Shown here one piece after another: positions 1 through 9,000 of a stretch of DNA of 21,116 nt (its first letter is position 1; every line of letters begins with the position of its first letter). The DNA lies in NCBI GenBank assembly GCA_052148775.1, contig JBKQHM010000315.1, positions 1 through 21,116 on the forward strand, in the 5' to 3' direction. The notes under the pieces were generated by a model that saw only the letters and a list, made by a program, of their open reading frames with translations, was not told the DNA's origin and did not search any database. Origin of the DNA: CAVZRC01 sp052148775. GTDB lineage: Bacteria; Planctomycetota; Planctomycetia; Isosphaerales; Isosphaeraceae. A program made the translations under genes and the position numbers.

Positions 1-453
1 GACGATCAACTCGCGCCACTCGTAAGCCGTGCCGAGCAGGAAGATCACGCCCAGGGCGATCGTGGACGCCCACCACAGGCAGAAGCTCGCGTGAGTGCCG
101 GACCGCAAGGCCCTCTCCGCCAGGTGGATCGTCAGGCTGCTCGAGAGGAGGCAGATCGTCGTGCCGATGACCAGGGGTAGCGAGAGCGCCTGCGCCGGCG
201 TCGGGCCGACGGTGTCCCGGCCCAGGAAGGACAGGTACACTACCAACAAGGTGCTGAAGAATGCCACCTCCGAGACCAGGAAGGCGATCATGCCCCACTC
301 GGGTGCGCCCAGGTTGGACCCGGTCGCGGGGGGGGCGGGGGGCTTCGGCCGGTCGACCCGGCCGGGAGTCGGGGGCGTCTCGACGCGGCCGGGATCGGGA
401 GAGATCTCGGTCGTATCCACGACCATGGGGGCGAAGGGGTTGGTCTCGGTCAC
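1..453 (-). CDS. coxC: Cytochrome c oxidase subunit III, partial (C-terminus beyond left edge)
   Basis: This is the N-terminal 151 codons of a heme-copper oxidase subunit III, a membrane subunit of the terminal oxidase that sits beside subunit I. After a proline-rich cytoplasmic leader of about 50 residues there is a hydrophobic helix containing GMIAFLVSEVAFFS, which matches the family's first conserved helix with its SEV.FF signature. Two more hydrophobic segments follow before the sequence is cut at the window edge. I chose the GTG at 451-453 because GGGGA lies 7 bases upstream. The in-frame ATG at 424-426 has no ribosome binding site. The start lies 15 bases after the subunit I stop, so the gene is probably co-transcribed and translationally linked with it. 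The family call is secure from the motif and the operon position. The C-terminus cannot be judged. Confidence 0.93.
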   Translation of the reverse strand, partial: MTETNPFAPMVVDTTEISPDPGRVETPPTPGRVDRPKPPAPPATGSNLGAPEWGMIAFLVSEVAFFSTLLVVYLSFLGRDTVGPTPAQALSLPLVIGTTICLLSSSLTIHLAERALRSGTHASFCLWWASTIALGVIFLLGTAYEWRELIV

Positions 454-468
454 GTCGTGGTCCCCGCG

Positions 469-2112
469 TCATTCATAGCGCCAGTCCGGGTCGTCGGGGT
501 GCTTCAGGTCCCAGAGGGGCCGGCGGCTGGCGACCTCCGGGATCGACTCGAAGTTGTAAGAGGGCGGCGGCGAGGTCGTCGTCCACTCCAGGGTCCAGGC
601 ATCCCAGGGGTCGTCGCCCGCCGGGCGCCCCTTCCACAACGACACCACCAGGTTATACACGAAAATCGCGAAGCTGGGCGCCTGGAGGAACGCCCCGGCC
701 GTCGAAAGCTGGTTCCACAACGTCCATCCCCGATCCACGTCGTAGGTATAGATCCGCCGCGGCATGCCCAGTATCCCCGAGATGTGCATCGGCCCGAACG
801 TCAGAAGGAAGCCGGCATAGAGCAGCCAGAATTGCCAGCGGGCCAGCCGCTCCGAGAGCATCCGGCCGGTCGCCTTGGGATACCAGTAGTAGATGCCGGC
901 GAAGGTGCCGAACAGCGTGCCGCCGATCAGCACCCAGTGGAAGTGGCCGACCACGAAGTAGCTGTCCGTGAGCTGGAAGTCGAAGGGGACCGTCGCCAGC
1001 ATGATCCCCGTCAGGCCGCCGATCAGGAACAGCGAGAGGAAGCCGAAGGCGAACAGCATCGGCGAGGCCAGGTTGAGCCTGCCCCCGTAGATCGTGGCCA
1101 GCCAGTTGAAGAACTTGATCCCGGTTGGGATCGAGACCAGCAAGCTGGCCGCGCCGAAGTAGAAATCCAGGGTCCGGCTCATCCCCACGGCGAACATGTG
1201 GTGCGCCCAGACGCCCAGGCTGATGAACGCGATGGCCATCGTGGCGACCGCCATGAACTCGTAGCCGAACAGCACCTTGCGCGAGAAGACCGGGACCACT
1301 TCCGAGACGATGCCGAACACCGGCAAGATCAGGATGTAAACCTCGGGATGTCCGAAGAACCAGAACATGTGCTGCCACAACAAGGCCGAGCCACCGTTCT
1401 GCACGTCGAAGAAATGGGCCCCGAGCTGCCGGTCGAGCAGGATCATCACCAGCGCGGCCGTCAACGGCGGGATGGCCAGGAGGATCTGCATCGAGGTCCA
1501 GAGCATCGTCCAGCAGAAGAACGGGATCTTGAGGATCGTCATACCCGGCGCGCGCATCCCCAGGATCGTCGCGATGAAGTTCACGGCCGCGGTCAGGGTG
1601 CCGACGCCGCTGACGATCAGCCCCAGCGCCCACAGGTCGGTGGCCGATCCGCGGGCGAAGGTGCGTTCCGTCAGGGGTGCGTACGCGAACCAGCCGATGG
1701 CGGGCGCGCCGCCGGTCGCGAAACTGGAGTAGACCAGCAGGCCGCCGAACAGGGTCGCCCAGAATCCGAGCGCATTCAGCCGGGGGAAGGCCATGTCCCG
1801 CGCCCCGATCATCAGGGGCACGAGGTAGTTGCCTATGCCGATCAGGATCGGCATCCCCATGAAAAAGACCATCGTCGTGCCGTGCATCGTGAACAACTGG
1901 TTGAACACGTCCGGCGCGAGGAACTCACGGCGCGGGGCGACCAGTTGCCATCGGATCAGCATGGCCTCGACTCCCCCGACGATCAGGAACGCCACGCTCA
2001 TGAGGATGTAGAGGATGCCGATCTTCTTGTGATCGACGGTGCTGGCCCATTCGTGCAGCACGGCCGTCCAGGGCGGGCTTGCCGGCTCGACGTCTCGCGC
2101 TGCGATTGCCAT
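469..2112 (-). CDS. coxA: Cytochrome c oxidase subunit I (caa3-type, A1-like)
   Basis: This is the catalytic subunit that reduces O2 and pumps protons, 547 residues with about 12 membrane helices. The metal ligands are all visible: H77 (heme a, in FTMHGTTM), H255 and Y259 (CuB and the cross-linked Tyr, in GHPEVY), H304 and H305 (CuB, in WAHHMF), H390 (heme a3) and H392 (heme a, in GHFHW). The D-channel entry Asp (D106, in MIGARDMAFP), the channel Glu (E257) and the K-channel Lys (K333, in TGIKFF) are present, which fits a type A1 oxidase. I chose the start at MAIAARD because AAGGGG lies just upstream and it comes after the subunit II stop. A longer in-frame reading to 2244 would overlap subunit II and add an atypical leader. 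The gene lies 23 bases after coxB. Confidence 0.97.
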   Translation of the reverse strand: MAIAARDVEPASPPWTAVLHEWASTVDHKKIGILYILMSVAFLIVGGVEAMLIRWQLVAPRREFLAPDVFNQLFTMHGTTMVFFMGMPILIGIGNYLVPLMIGARDMAFPRLNALGFWATLFGGLLVYSSFATGGAPAIGWFAYAPLTERTFARGSATDLWALGLIVSGVGTLTAAVNFIATILGMRAPGMTILKIPFFCWTMLWTSMQILLAIPPLTAALVMILLDRQLGAHFFDVQNGGSALLWQHMFWFFGHPEVYILILPVFGIVSEVVPVFSRKVLFGYEFMAVATMAIAFISLGVWAHHMFAVGMSRTLDFYFGAASLLVSIPTGIKFFNWLATIYGGRLNLASPMLFAFGFLSLFLIGGLTGIMLATVPFDFQLTDSYFVVGHFHWVLIGGTLFGTFAGIYYWYPKATGRMLSERLARWQFWLLYAGFLLTFGPMHISGILGMPRRIYTYDVDRGWTLWNQLSTAGAFLQAPSFAIFVYNLVVSLWKGRPAGDDPWDAWTLEWTTTSPPPSYNFESIPEVASRRPLWDLKHPDDPDWRYE

Positions 2113-2135
2113 TCCCGTCCCCTTCGGATTGGTGC

Positions 2136-3152
2136 TCAGCGGAGCGTGGTGAGATAGCGGAGGATCCGGTCCCGATCGGTCCCGGTCATGCCGAAGGCCG
2201 GCATCAGGCATCCCGGTTTGACCTGCTGCGGGTCGTCGACCCATCGGCCCAGTTCTTCGGGTGTGTTCGGGACCCTCCCCGCGGCGAGCGTGGCGCGGGC
2301 CATCAGGTGCGTCAGGTCCGGCGCGAATCGGCCTTGCGCGGGGGTCCCGCGGATCCGGTGGCAGTTGACGCAGCTCTGCCCGAGGAACGACGCCCTGTCG
2401 TCGGCCGCGGCCGGGTCGTCCGGGGCCGGGCCGGCCTCATGCTCGAGCCATTTCTTGAATTCTGCCGGGGGATCGACGACCACGCGGATGAGCATGTTGG
2501 CGTGCTGGGTCCCGCAGAACTCGGCGCACTGGCCGAGGAAGAGGCCCGTGCGCTCGGTCTGGAACCACATGGAGTTGGTGCGGCCCGGGATCAGGTCGGT
2601 CTTCCCCGCGAGCCGGGGGACCCAGAAGCTGTGGCAGACGTCCGCGGACTTCAGCGCCAGGTAAGTCCGACGCGGGACCTTCGGATCGCTCGCGGGGACA
2701 TGGAGCTCGTTGGCCGTCGTGAAGCCGAGTTTTTTGCCGTCGTAAGATTCGTAGGTGTATTCCCACCACCACTGGTGGCCGATCACGGTGACGAAGAGCG
2801 TGTGATCGCCGGGGAGGGGCCCGCGGGGCGGGTCTAGGTCGATCTGCCAGAGGGAACGGGCGGTGACCAGCGTGAGGATGAAGACGATGAGCGCCGGGGC
2901 CGCCGTCCAGGCGATCTCGATCGGGCTGCTGCCGTAGACCTGGGGCGGTTCGGTCGTCTCGCCCTTGGCGCGTCGGCGAGAGCGGACGATGCAATAGACC
3001 AGGATCCCCTCGACGACGAGGAAGATGAAGCCGGTGATGGCGAACACCAGGATCGACAGGTTGCTGATCGATTCCGCCGGGGGCGAGACCGGCGCGAAGA
3101 TCGACAGGTCCCTCGCGTGCTCGCCGACATGATCCAGCAACGATTGGTCCAT
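2136..3152 (-). CDS. coxB: Cytochrome c oxidase subunit II with fused cytochrome c domain (caa3)
   Basis: This 338-residue subunit accepts electrons from cytochrome c and passes them to subunit I. It has two N-terminal membrane helices (about 32-56 and 84-100). A periplasmic cupredoxin domain follows, with the aromatic GHQWWWEY patch at 125-132 and a complete CuA site: H174, C209, E211, C213, H217 and M220. The C-terminal extension is a cytochrome c domain with heme motif CVNCH at 261-265 and a likely axial Met in CLMPAFG (M317). The CuA and heme fusion marks a caa3-type enzyme. It is the first gene of the operon visible here. The ATG at 3152 has only a weak ribosome binding site (GGA about 15 bases upstream). 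No alternative start is better placed. Confidence 0.97.
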   Translation of the reverse strand: MDQSLLDHVGEHARDLSIFAPVSPPAESISNLSILVFAITGFIFLVVEGILVYCIVRSRRRAKGETTEPPQVYGSSPIEIAWTAAPALIVFILTLVTARSLWQIDLDPPRGPLPGDHTLFVTVIGHQWWWEYTYESYDGKKLGFTTANELHVPASDPKVPRRTYLALKSADVCHSFWVPRLAGKTDLIPGRTNSMWFQTERTGLFLGQCAEFCGTQHANMLIRVVVDPPAEFKKWLEHEAGPAPDDPAAADDRASFLGQSCVNCHRIRGTPAQGRFAPDLTHLMARATLAAGRVPNTPEELGRWVDDPQQVKPGCLMPAFGMTGTDRDRILRYLTTLR

Positions 3153-3334
3153 ACTGGCGAGGATTCCAGATTGCGGATTCCAGATCCCGATTGCGGTTTC
3201 GGAGGATGACGCTGACGCTCGTCTGGGCGGCCGGGCCGATCGAATCGGATGTTACGCGGAGTGTCGCGGAAAAGCAAACCGATTGATCTGACTCTGACGC
3301 TTTCTTGGCTGATGGTTCGATCGTCGCCGAGACA
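3153..3334. other. Intergenic leader upstream of the oxidase operon
   Basis: No gene is visible. The part next to coxB holds a short tandem duplication of GATTCCAGAT (3162-3171 and 3176-3185), interleaved with GATTGCGG (3169-3176 and 3189-3196). The oxidase promoter should lie here, but I cannot assign -35 and -10 boxes with confidence. No clear terminator was seen for the GH130 gene that ends at 3335. Confidence 0.5.
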
Positions 3335-4444
3335 TCAGACTTTGCCGTGGGGCGTATCCGCGGGTGCGCCTCGAGGCAGGGAATCCGGGAGGTCGAGTCG
3401 AGCCACTCCGATCCGGTAGTCGGCCATGCCGTAATAGATGTCGAATCGGTGGGGCAAGCCGATGTCGTCGCGGCGGTCGATGCCGGTGGGAAAGACGACG
3501 TTGGGGACGGTCCCGCGGCGTTCCTCCGGCAGTTCCGGGGTCAGCACGGGTTCATGAGAACGATAGAGGATGTGGCGCGGATGCTCGACGGAGAGCACCA
3601 TCACCCCGGCGGAGTAGGTGAGCCTGCGCCGATTGGGTGTCGACTCCGACGACTCGTGGACTCCGTGGTAGATGACCAGCCATCCGAGCCGGGTCATGAT
3701 CGGGGGCGTGCCGCCGCCGATCTTGAGCCGATCCCAGGGCATCACCGGGGTGGCCAGCCGGTGATGCGACTCGAAATGGCGGAGATGGTAGGGCTCGCAG
3801 CTCTTCATGGCCATCGGGCAGTAGGAGATCCAGATGCTCTCCCGGTGGAGACTGACCGCGCGGGACGCCGGGTGGTGGACCGTTTCTTCGGGAAGGGTAC
3901 CGGGAAACAGGGGCCTGTGCAGGATGGCCATCGCCGGTTGCCCCGAAGGGTCGGGGATGGCCACGGGGAAGACGCTGGCATCCTTGTTGTTCACGCCCTC
4001 GAACGCAATGCCGTCGTACGGGCTGAAGCGGATCAAGCCCAGGCGTTGCCAGTGGAAGAGGTCTTCCGACAGGGCCAGGGCGATCCGCGGGCCGGCCGGA
4101 GAGAGCGCCGTGTAGGTCATCACGTAGCGCCCGATCGGCTCGACGAACGTGATCCGCGGGTCCTCGCAGCCGGCTTGGCCGTCGTCCCGATGCTCGTAAT
4201 CCGCCTCGGGCTCCAGGGCGATGCCGAGCCGCTCGACGCCCACTGGGTCGCCGCCCGCGTCGAACTGCACCCTTGCGATGCCGATCCGGGAGTAATTCCC
4301 CCGCGCCACCAGGCGCGGAAAGAGGTAGAGCTGGCCATCGGGGCCGCGGACCGCCGCGGGGTTCAGCACCCCCTCGACTTCCATCGGATTGCCCGGCTCG
4401 GGCTCCATCAACAGCCCGAGACGCTTCAACTGGAATCCGGCCAT
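3335..4444 (-). CDS. GH130-family beta-mannoside phosphorylase/hydrolase
   Basis: This 369-residue protein is a five-bladed beta-propeller of glycoside hydrolase family 130. Members split beta-mannosides by phosphorolysis (for example mannosyl-glucose or manno-oligosaccharide phosphorylases) or, in some subfamilies, by hydrolysis of beta-1,2-mannosides. Family motifs appear in order: NPAAV (28-32), CEDPRI (93-98, containing the Asp expected to be the general acid), KDASVFP (154-160), GGGTPPI (243-249), IYHGV (258-262), PNVVFPTG (314-321) and YYGMAD (337-342). There is no signal peptide, so a cytoplasmic role in mannoside recycling is likely. The ATG is preceded by GGAG at 10 bases. The gene stands alone: no transporter or other glycosidase is in the window, so neither substrate nor phosphorylase-versus-hydrolase can be settled here. 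Confidence 0.9.
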   Translation of the reverse strand: MAGFQLKRLGLLMEPEPGNPMEVEGVLNPAAVRGPDGQLYLFPRLVARGNYSRIGIARVQFDAGGDPVGVERLGIALEPEADYEHRDDGQAGCEDPRITFVEPIGRYVMTYTALSPAGPRIALALSEDLFHWQRLGLIRFSPYDGIAFEGVNNKDASVFPVAIPDPSGQPAMAILHRPLFPGTLPEETVHHPASRAVSLHRESIWISYCPMAMKSCEPYHLRHFESHHRLATPVMPWDRLKIGGGTPPIMTRLGWLVIYHGVHESSESTPNRRRLTYSAGVMVLSVEHPRHILYRSHEPVLTPELPEERRGTVPNVVFPTGIDRRDDIGLPHRFDIYYGMADYRIGVARLDLPDSLPRGAPADTPHGKV

Positions 4445-4919
4445 CGCCTGCTCCGGTCAATGTCATGCCGGCCGAGCGCAACCCTCACCGGCGGTATCTG
4501 CCTCGATCATCCGTATCGTCTCATCCGGATCTCTGTCCTGGATACGGGCGGCGCCGGCGGCTCTGGACGATCGTTGGTCCCCGCGGGTAACAAGGTATTC
4601 CCGATCAAGATCGTAGCCGCAATTGCAATGCCAAGAATCCAGGACCTACGACATCGGACGCCGTGCCAGCCTCGTGGATCTCGGATTCTTCCTGAGGAGC
4701 CCGATTTTTTGTAACCTCAACGCAGGGGGGAGCCACATACACAGAGGGAGACTGCACGTGGTATCGACCGCGGCGAAAAGCTGAGGCCCCGCCGATGCTC
4801 GAGATGGCCGGGCTCTCGAGGTCAAGGCTGTCGCTTCCGATCGATGACGTGCCTCATCTCGGATCGGCTGAGAATCCAAGTTAACTCCGGGACGATCCCG
4901 GGCAGTCGAGGGGGGCATT
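4445..4919. other. Divergent intergenic region between GH130 and the sigma/kinase operon
   Basis: This 475-base gap holds no convincing gene. It contains small palindromes (CGATCAAGATCG at 4602-4613, GCAATTGC at 4618-4625) and the promoter-like element at 4710-4736. A perfect 6-bp hairpin (CCGGGA-CGA-TCCCGG, 4887-4901) lies just before the purine-rich GAGGGGGG ribosome binding site of the gene at 4920. A 29-codon reading frame at 4795-4884 with a GAGG upstream is possible as a leader peptide, but unsupported. I looked here for a lost sigma region 2 in plus-strand frames and found none. Confidence 0.5.
4710..4736 (+). promoter_or_regulatory. Promoter-like element TGTAAC-N16-GCCAC (site C)
   Basis: TGTAAC lies at 4710-4715 after a T-run and GCCAC at 4732-4736, with exactly 16 bases between. 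The same two blocks and spacing recur at 12586, 13548 (minus) and 13712. An AAC-containing -35 box is typical of ECF sigma promoters. The element is 183 bases before the ATG at 4920 and would drive the sigma/kinase operon. Assignment as a promoter is inference. Confidence 0.55.
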
Positions 4920-5426
4920 ATGGGGCCGTGGATCGATGCCAGCCGAAGCGAGCGTCAGGCCGTCATTCATGAAGAGATCAATCGGCTATCGAGGGCTTAT
5001 CGCACGGTGGTCATCCTTTGTGGCCTCGAGGGCCGTCCGATCGATGAGGCGGCGAGGGAGCTGCGATGGCCGGTCAGGACCCTCGAGCGACGACTCTCCC
5101 GGGCACTCGACCACCTTCGATTAGCACTCTCCCGGAGTTATTACGGGATACCGGTGGGGGTCTGGGATTCGGACATCCTTCGGGACTTGAGGGCGATCGT
5201 CCCACGGAGTTTGATAGAATCCACCGTTGCGGTCGCGGCCCAACGCCTCGACCCACCCGGCGGTTCGAGGTCACAATCGCGGCACCGCCAACTCGGGGGA
5301 GACCGTCACGCACCGATCGCTCGCGACCGGCAGCCGGCCGGTTCCGGCGAGACGCAAGGAGATCACCGCCCCGTCGGCAAGCCGCAGCCAGCCCGAGAGA
5401 GTGGCAAGTCCCGCAGGAAGGTGTGA
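4920..5426 (+). CDS. Sigma-70 region 4-only protein (ECF-like, lacks region 2)
   Basis: This 168-residue reading frame resembles the C-terminal half of a planctomycete ECF sigma factor. Residues 15-72 match region 4 (EEINRLSRAYRTVVILCGLEG, then a helix-turn-helix around AARELRWPVRTLERRLSRA). Residues 93-107 (IVPRSLIESTVAVAA) resemble the linker that often follows region 4 in long planctomycete ECFs. Residues 111-168 are basic, low in complexity and unlike any domain I know. Region 2, which normally binds core polymerase and the -10 box, is missing, and an in-frame TGA lies 54 bases before the ATG. The stop at 5424-5426 is one base before the next gene's ATG, and that gene's ribosome binding site lies inside this frame, which suggests coupling. 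It may be a decayed sigma factor or a working DNA-binding partner. Third-position G+C looks lower than in the kinase gene. Confidence 0.6.
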   Translation: MGPWIDASRSERQAVIHEEINRLSRAYRTVVILCGLEGRPIDEAARELRWPVRTLERRLSRALDHLRLALSRSYYGIPVGVWDSDILRDLRAIVPRSLIESTVAVAAQRLDPPGGSRSQSRHRQLGGDRHAPIARDRQPAGSGETQGDHRPVGKPQPARESGKSRRKV

Positions 5427-5427
5427 G

Positions 5428-6021
5428 ATGTCTGTCGATGAATCCGGGCAACGTGGTTCGGGGAACATTCAGGACCTGCTATCCCGAATCAAGGACGGCG
5501 ACGAGGGGGCCGCACGCGAGCTGCTGACCCGCTACGAGTCCAAGGTGCGCCTCGTCGTCCGCCGCCAATTACCCCGGCTGCTGAGGTCGCGGTTCGATTC
5601 GCTCGACTTCCTCCAGAGCGTATGGGGTAGCTTCTTCCACAAGATCCGCACGGGTCCCAACGACCTGAACGAAGAACAGAGCCTGATCGCGTTCCTGGCC
5701 TGGGCCGCGAGGAATAAAGTCATCGATGAGTACCGCCGCGCCGCCACGCAGAAACAGGATATCACCCGGGAGCAACGCCTCGAGGTCCATGCGGACAAGG
5801 AGGAATGCCTGGCGGTCGGCGATACGCCCAGTCAACTGGCCCAGGCCCATGAGACTTATGATCGCCTGCGCGATCTGCTGCCGGAAGGCCGTCGGGTCAT
5901 CCTCGAACTGAAAGCCGCGGGGTATTCGTGCCGGGAGATCGGCGACCGGCTCGGCATGAGCGAGCGCAAGGTGCAACGGGTGCTGGAAGACCTCCAGGAT
6001 CGCGCCCGCCTCGGAGGCTGA
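5428..6021 (+). CDS. ECF sigma factor, kinase-associated type
   Basis: This is a complete 197-residue ECF sigma factor that would redirect RNA polymerase to a specific regulon. Region 2 spans about 16-108: the GDEGAARELLTRYE start, then RFDSLDFLQSVWGSFF, then FLAWAARNKVIDEYRR for -10 recognition. Region 4 spans about 141-192, with the helix-turn-helix YSCREIGDRLGMSERKVQRVL. The DSLDFLQSVW form is typical of planctomycete ECFs linked to Ser/Thr kinases. The ATG is preceded by AGGAAGG at a good distance. In-frame codons back to 5227 give low-complexity sequence and were not used. The stop is 4 bases before the kinase ATG, so the two are co-translated. No anti-sigma gene is near, and the kinase is the likely controller (inference from known ECF-STK pairs). 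Confidence 0.92.
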   Translation: MSVDESGQRGSGNIQDLLSRIKDGDEGAARELLTRYESKVRLVVRRQLPRLLRSRFDSLDFLQSVWGSFFHKIRTGPNDLNEEQSLIAFLAWAARNKVIDEYRRAATQKQDITREQRLEVHADKEECLAVGDTPSQLAQAHETYDRLRDLLPEGRRVILELKAAGYSCREIGDRLGMSERKVQRVLEDLQDRARLGG

Positions 6022-6025
6022 AGCG

Positions 6026-9000
6026 ATGAGCCTGATGCGATCGGTCCGCGGTTGGGATGACGGGTCATCGCCGGCCATCACCCTCCTGGTGCGGCGGTAT
6101 GAGGCCGACTGTCGATCCTCGGCCGGCTTCCGCCCGGATCCTCGCGAGTACTTGCCGGACGACATGGGGCAGAGGCCGGCCGCGCTCCTCGCCCTCTTGC
6201 AGGCCGATCTCGTCTCGCGATGGAAGGCGCAGGAGCCATGTCCGATCGAATGGTACTGCGACCTCTATCCCGAGCTCGACCGGGAGGCATTGGTGGCCCT
6301 GCTCTACGAGGAGTATTGCCTCCGCGAGGAGGCCGGGGAATCTCCCGAGGTGTCGGAGTATCAGGCCCGGTTCCCCGACATCGCCGGATCGTTCCGGGAA
6401 GTCCTCGAGATTCATGATCTGATCGGCCGGGCCCAGCCAACGTCCTCGCCAGGGTCTTGTCGAAATGGCACGCCCTTCCCCGAGCCCGGCCAGGCGATCG
6501 CGGGGTTCCGTCTGGTCGAGGAGCTGGGTAGAGGGGCCTTCGCGCGCGTCTACCTCGCCGAGGAGCAGCATCTGGCCGACCGGTTCGTCGCGCTCAAGGT
6601 GACGCGAACCGGCTCGCGCGAGCCCCAGACGCTCGCGAGGCTCCAGCACACCCACATCGTCCCCGTCTACTCATACCGGACCGATCCGGCGACCGGCCTG
6701 CATCTGCTCTGCATGCCGTATCTCGGCCGGATCACGCTCCTCCAGATCCTCAATCATCCGGGGATCCGGTCCGCCCGCACCGGCGCCGACCTCGTCAACC
6801 TGCTCGATCGTCTCCAGCCGCCCGGCGGGGCCGTGACAGAGCGTACCGCGAGCCGCGACGCGCTCGCCGGGCGGACCTATGCCCAGGCGATTGCATGGTG
6901 GGGCGCCCGGATGGCCGAGGCGCTCCAGCACGCCCACGACCGCCGGGTCTTGCACCGAGACGTCAAGCCGTCGAACGTCCTCGTGACCGGCGACGGCCTT
7001 CCGATGCTGCTGGACTTCAACCTCGCGCAGGAGCCAAGGATCGACGACGCTGAGGCGGCTCCCGCGGCGGTCGGCGGGACCCTCGCCTACATGGCGCCCG
7101 AGAACCTGGAGGCGCTCGCCGAGGGCGGGTCGAACCACGTCGACTCCCGGTCCGATCTCTATGCACTGGGCGTCGTCCTCTTCGACTGCCTGGTGAGGGG
7201 GACGAGGTCGTTCGCACTGCCTTCGAAATCCGCGACCATGACCGACGCCTTGCTCCGTGCGGCGGAGGCGCGGCGCGCCGGCGCGCCCCGGCAGCGCGCG
7301 ACGCACCCGGACGTCCCGCCGGCCCACGAGGCGGTGGTACGCCGATGCCTGGCACCTGAGTCCGATGATCGCTACGCCTCGGCCGCGCAGCTCACGGTCG
7401 ACCTCCAGGCGGTGGCCGATGACAGGCCGCTCCGCTTCGCCCGCGAGCCGATCCCCAGCCGATGCGCCCGATGGCTCCGCGGGAATCGCCGTCGCCTGGC
7501 CATCGCCGCGCCCCTCGTCCTGGCACTGGGCGTCTCCGCCTACTCCCTGGTCGGCGCGCTCCGCCGCGAGGCGGAGGCGCGGCATCTGTACGACGAGGGC
7601 CGGCATTCGGCCCGTGCTGGGCAGTTCGAGCTCGCCTTGAGCCGCTTCGACACGGCCGCCCGGCTTACCCAGGATGATCCGAGGCTGCAAGTGTTGCACG
7701 ATCAGATCCAGCAAGAGGAACAGCTCGCCCGGGAGACCAAGGCGATCCGGGACAAGGCCGACGAGTTAGACAAAGATGGGGAACGGCTTCGCTTCGCCCT
7801 GCTCGGATTTGGCGGCGACGCCAAGCTCGCCTGCCGCCGGGTCGAATCGGCACTGGCGAGGTTTTCCGTATGCGACGACCGCGATTGGATGCGGCGGCCG
7901 ATCGAGCGGCTCGACCAGCCCCGACGCGACCGCCTGATCGAGGAGGTCAACGAGTTGCTGTTCCTGTGGGCCTTCGCACTGGACCGCGAGTGGCCCCGCG
8001 ACCCGTCGGCGGCTCGCCAGGCCCGCCGGATCTGCGACGTGGCGATGGCCTTCGCCACGCCGGCCGGACCGTGGCGGGCGATCCGCGCGCGCTGCGACGC
8101 GACCCTTGCCGGTGAGCCGCCCCCCTTCCAGGTGCCGGATCGCACCGAAGGCGAGACCTCGGCCCGCGGTTGCTTCCAGTGGGCACTCCTCCGCGAGCTG
8201 GAAGGGCGGAAGGAGGAAACCGTCGCCTGGCTGGAGCGGGCGACGCTCCTCCAGCCATCGGACTACTGGTCCCAGTTCTACCTGGGCGACTACCACCGGC
8301 GCCTCGGACAGAACGGGCGGGCCATGGAGCACTATCAAGCGGCCGTCGCCCTGCGGCCCGATTCCCCCTGGGCGAGATGCAACCGCGCGATCCTCTATCA
8401 CGAGCGGGGCGACTGGGATCGGGCCCTGGACGACCTGAATCGGGCACTGGCGTCGCCCCAAGGCGCCGATCTGCTGGAGGCCCGCCTCAATCTCGGCCTG
8501 GTGAAACAAGCCCTGGGCGATGACGCGGGAGCCCGGGCGGCCTTCGATTCGGTCATCGCCGTGGGGCGGGACAACCCCTTCGCCAGGGCCGGCCGGCTCG
8601 ACCGCGCCAAGCTCGACATCGACGCCGGTGCCGTCGACCGGGCCTGGGGCGAGTACGACGCCCTGCTGGCCGAGGATCCGCGCGACGCCCCGGCGCGGCT
8701 GAGCCGGGCCTGGCTGGCGCTACAGTTCGGCCCGGCGGCGCAGTGCGAGGCTGATTTGACGATCTTGCTCCGACAGGTCCCCGAGCAGGCCGACGAACTG
8801 CTCGCGCGCCGCGCCCTGGCCCGGCTGGCACTCGGCCGGCCGGGAGACGCCGAGGCGGATGCCGCGGGCGCCTACCGACGCAGGCCCAGCCCCAGCCGCG
8901 AACGGCTCTGGGTCCGGACGCTGCTCGCCCTCGGCCGCGTCGAGGATCTCTCCTGGCTCAGCCGTCCGGATGACCTGACGATCCTCCCCGGCGGCGGCCC

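Noticed and set aside
457..2157. 566-codon plus-strand open frame opposite coxA
   Set aside because: It mirrors the oxidase subunit I gene, which has every metal ligand. The plus-strand product is charged, repetitive and has no domain.
3240..3260. CGTAACATCC (minus strand) as an ECF-type promoter for the oxidase operon
   Set aside because: It does not match TGTAAC and the downstream block is absent at the right spacing.
4795..4884. 29-codon leader peptide before the region 4-only gene
   Set aside because: A GAGG lies upstream, but length and composition are within chance and nothing else supports it.
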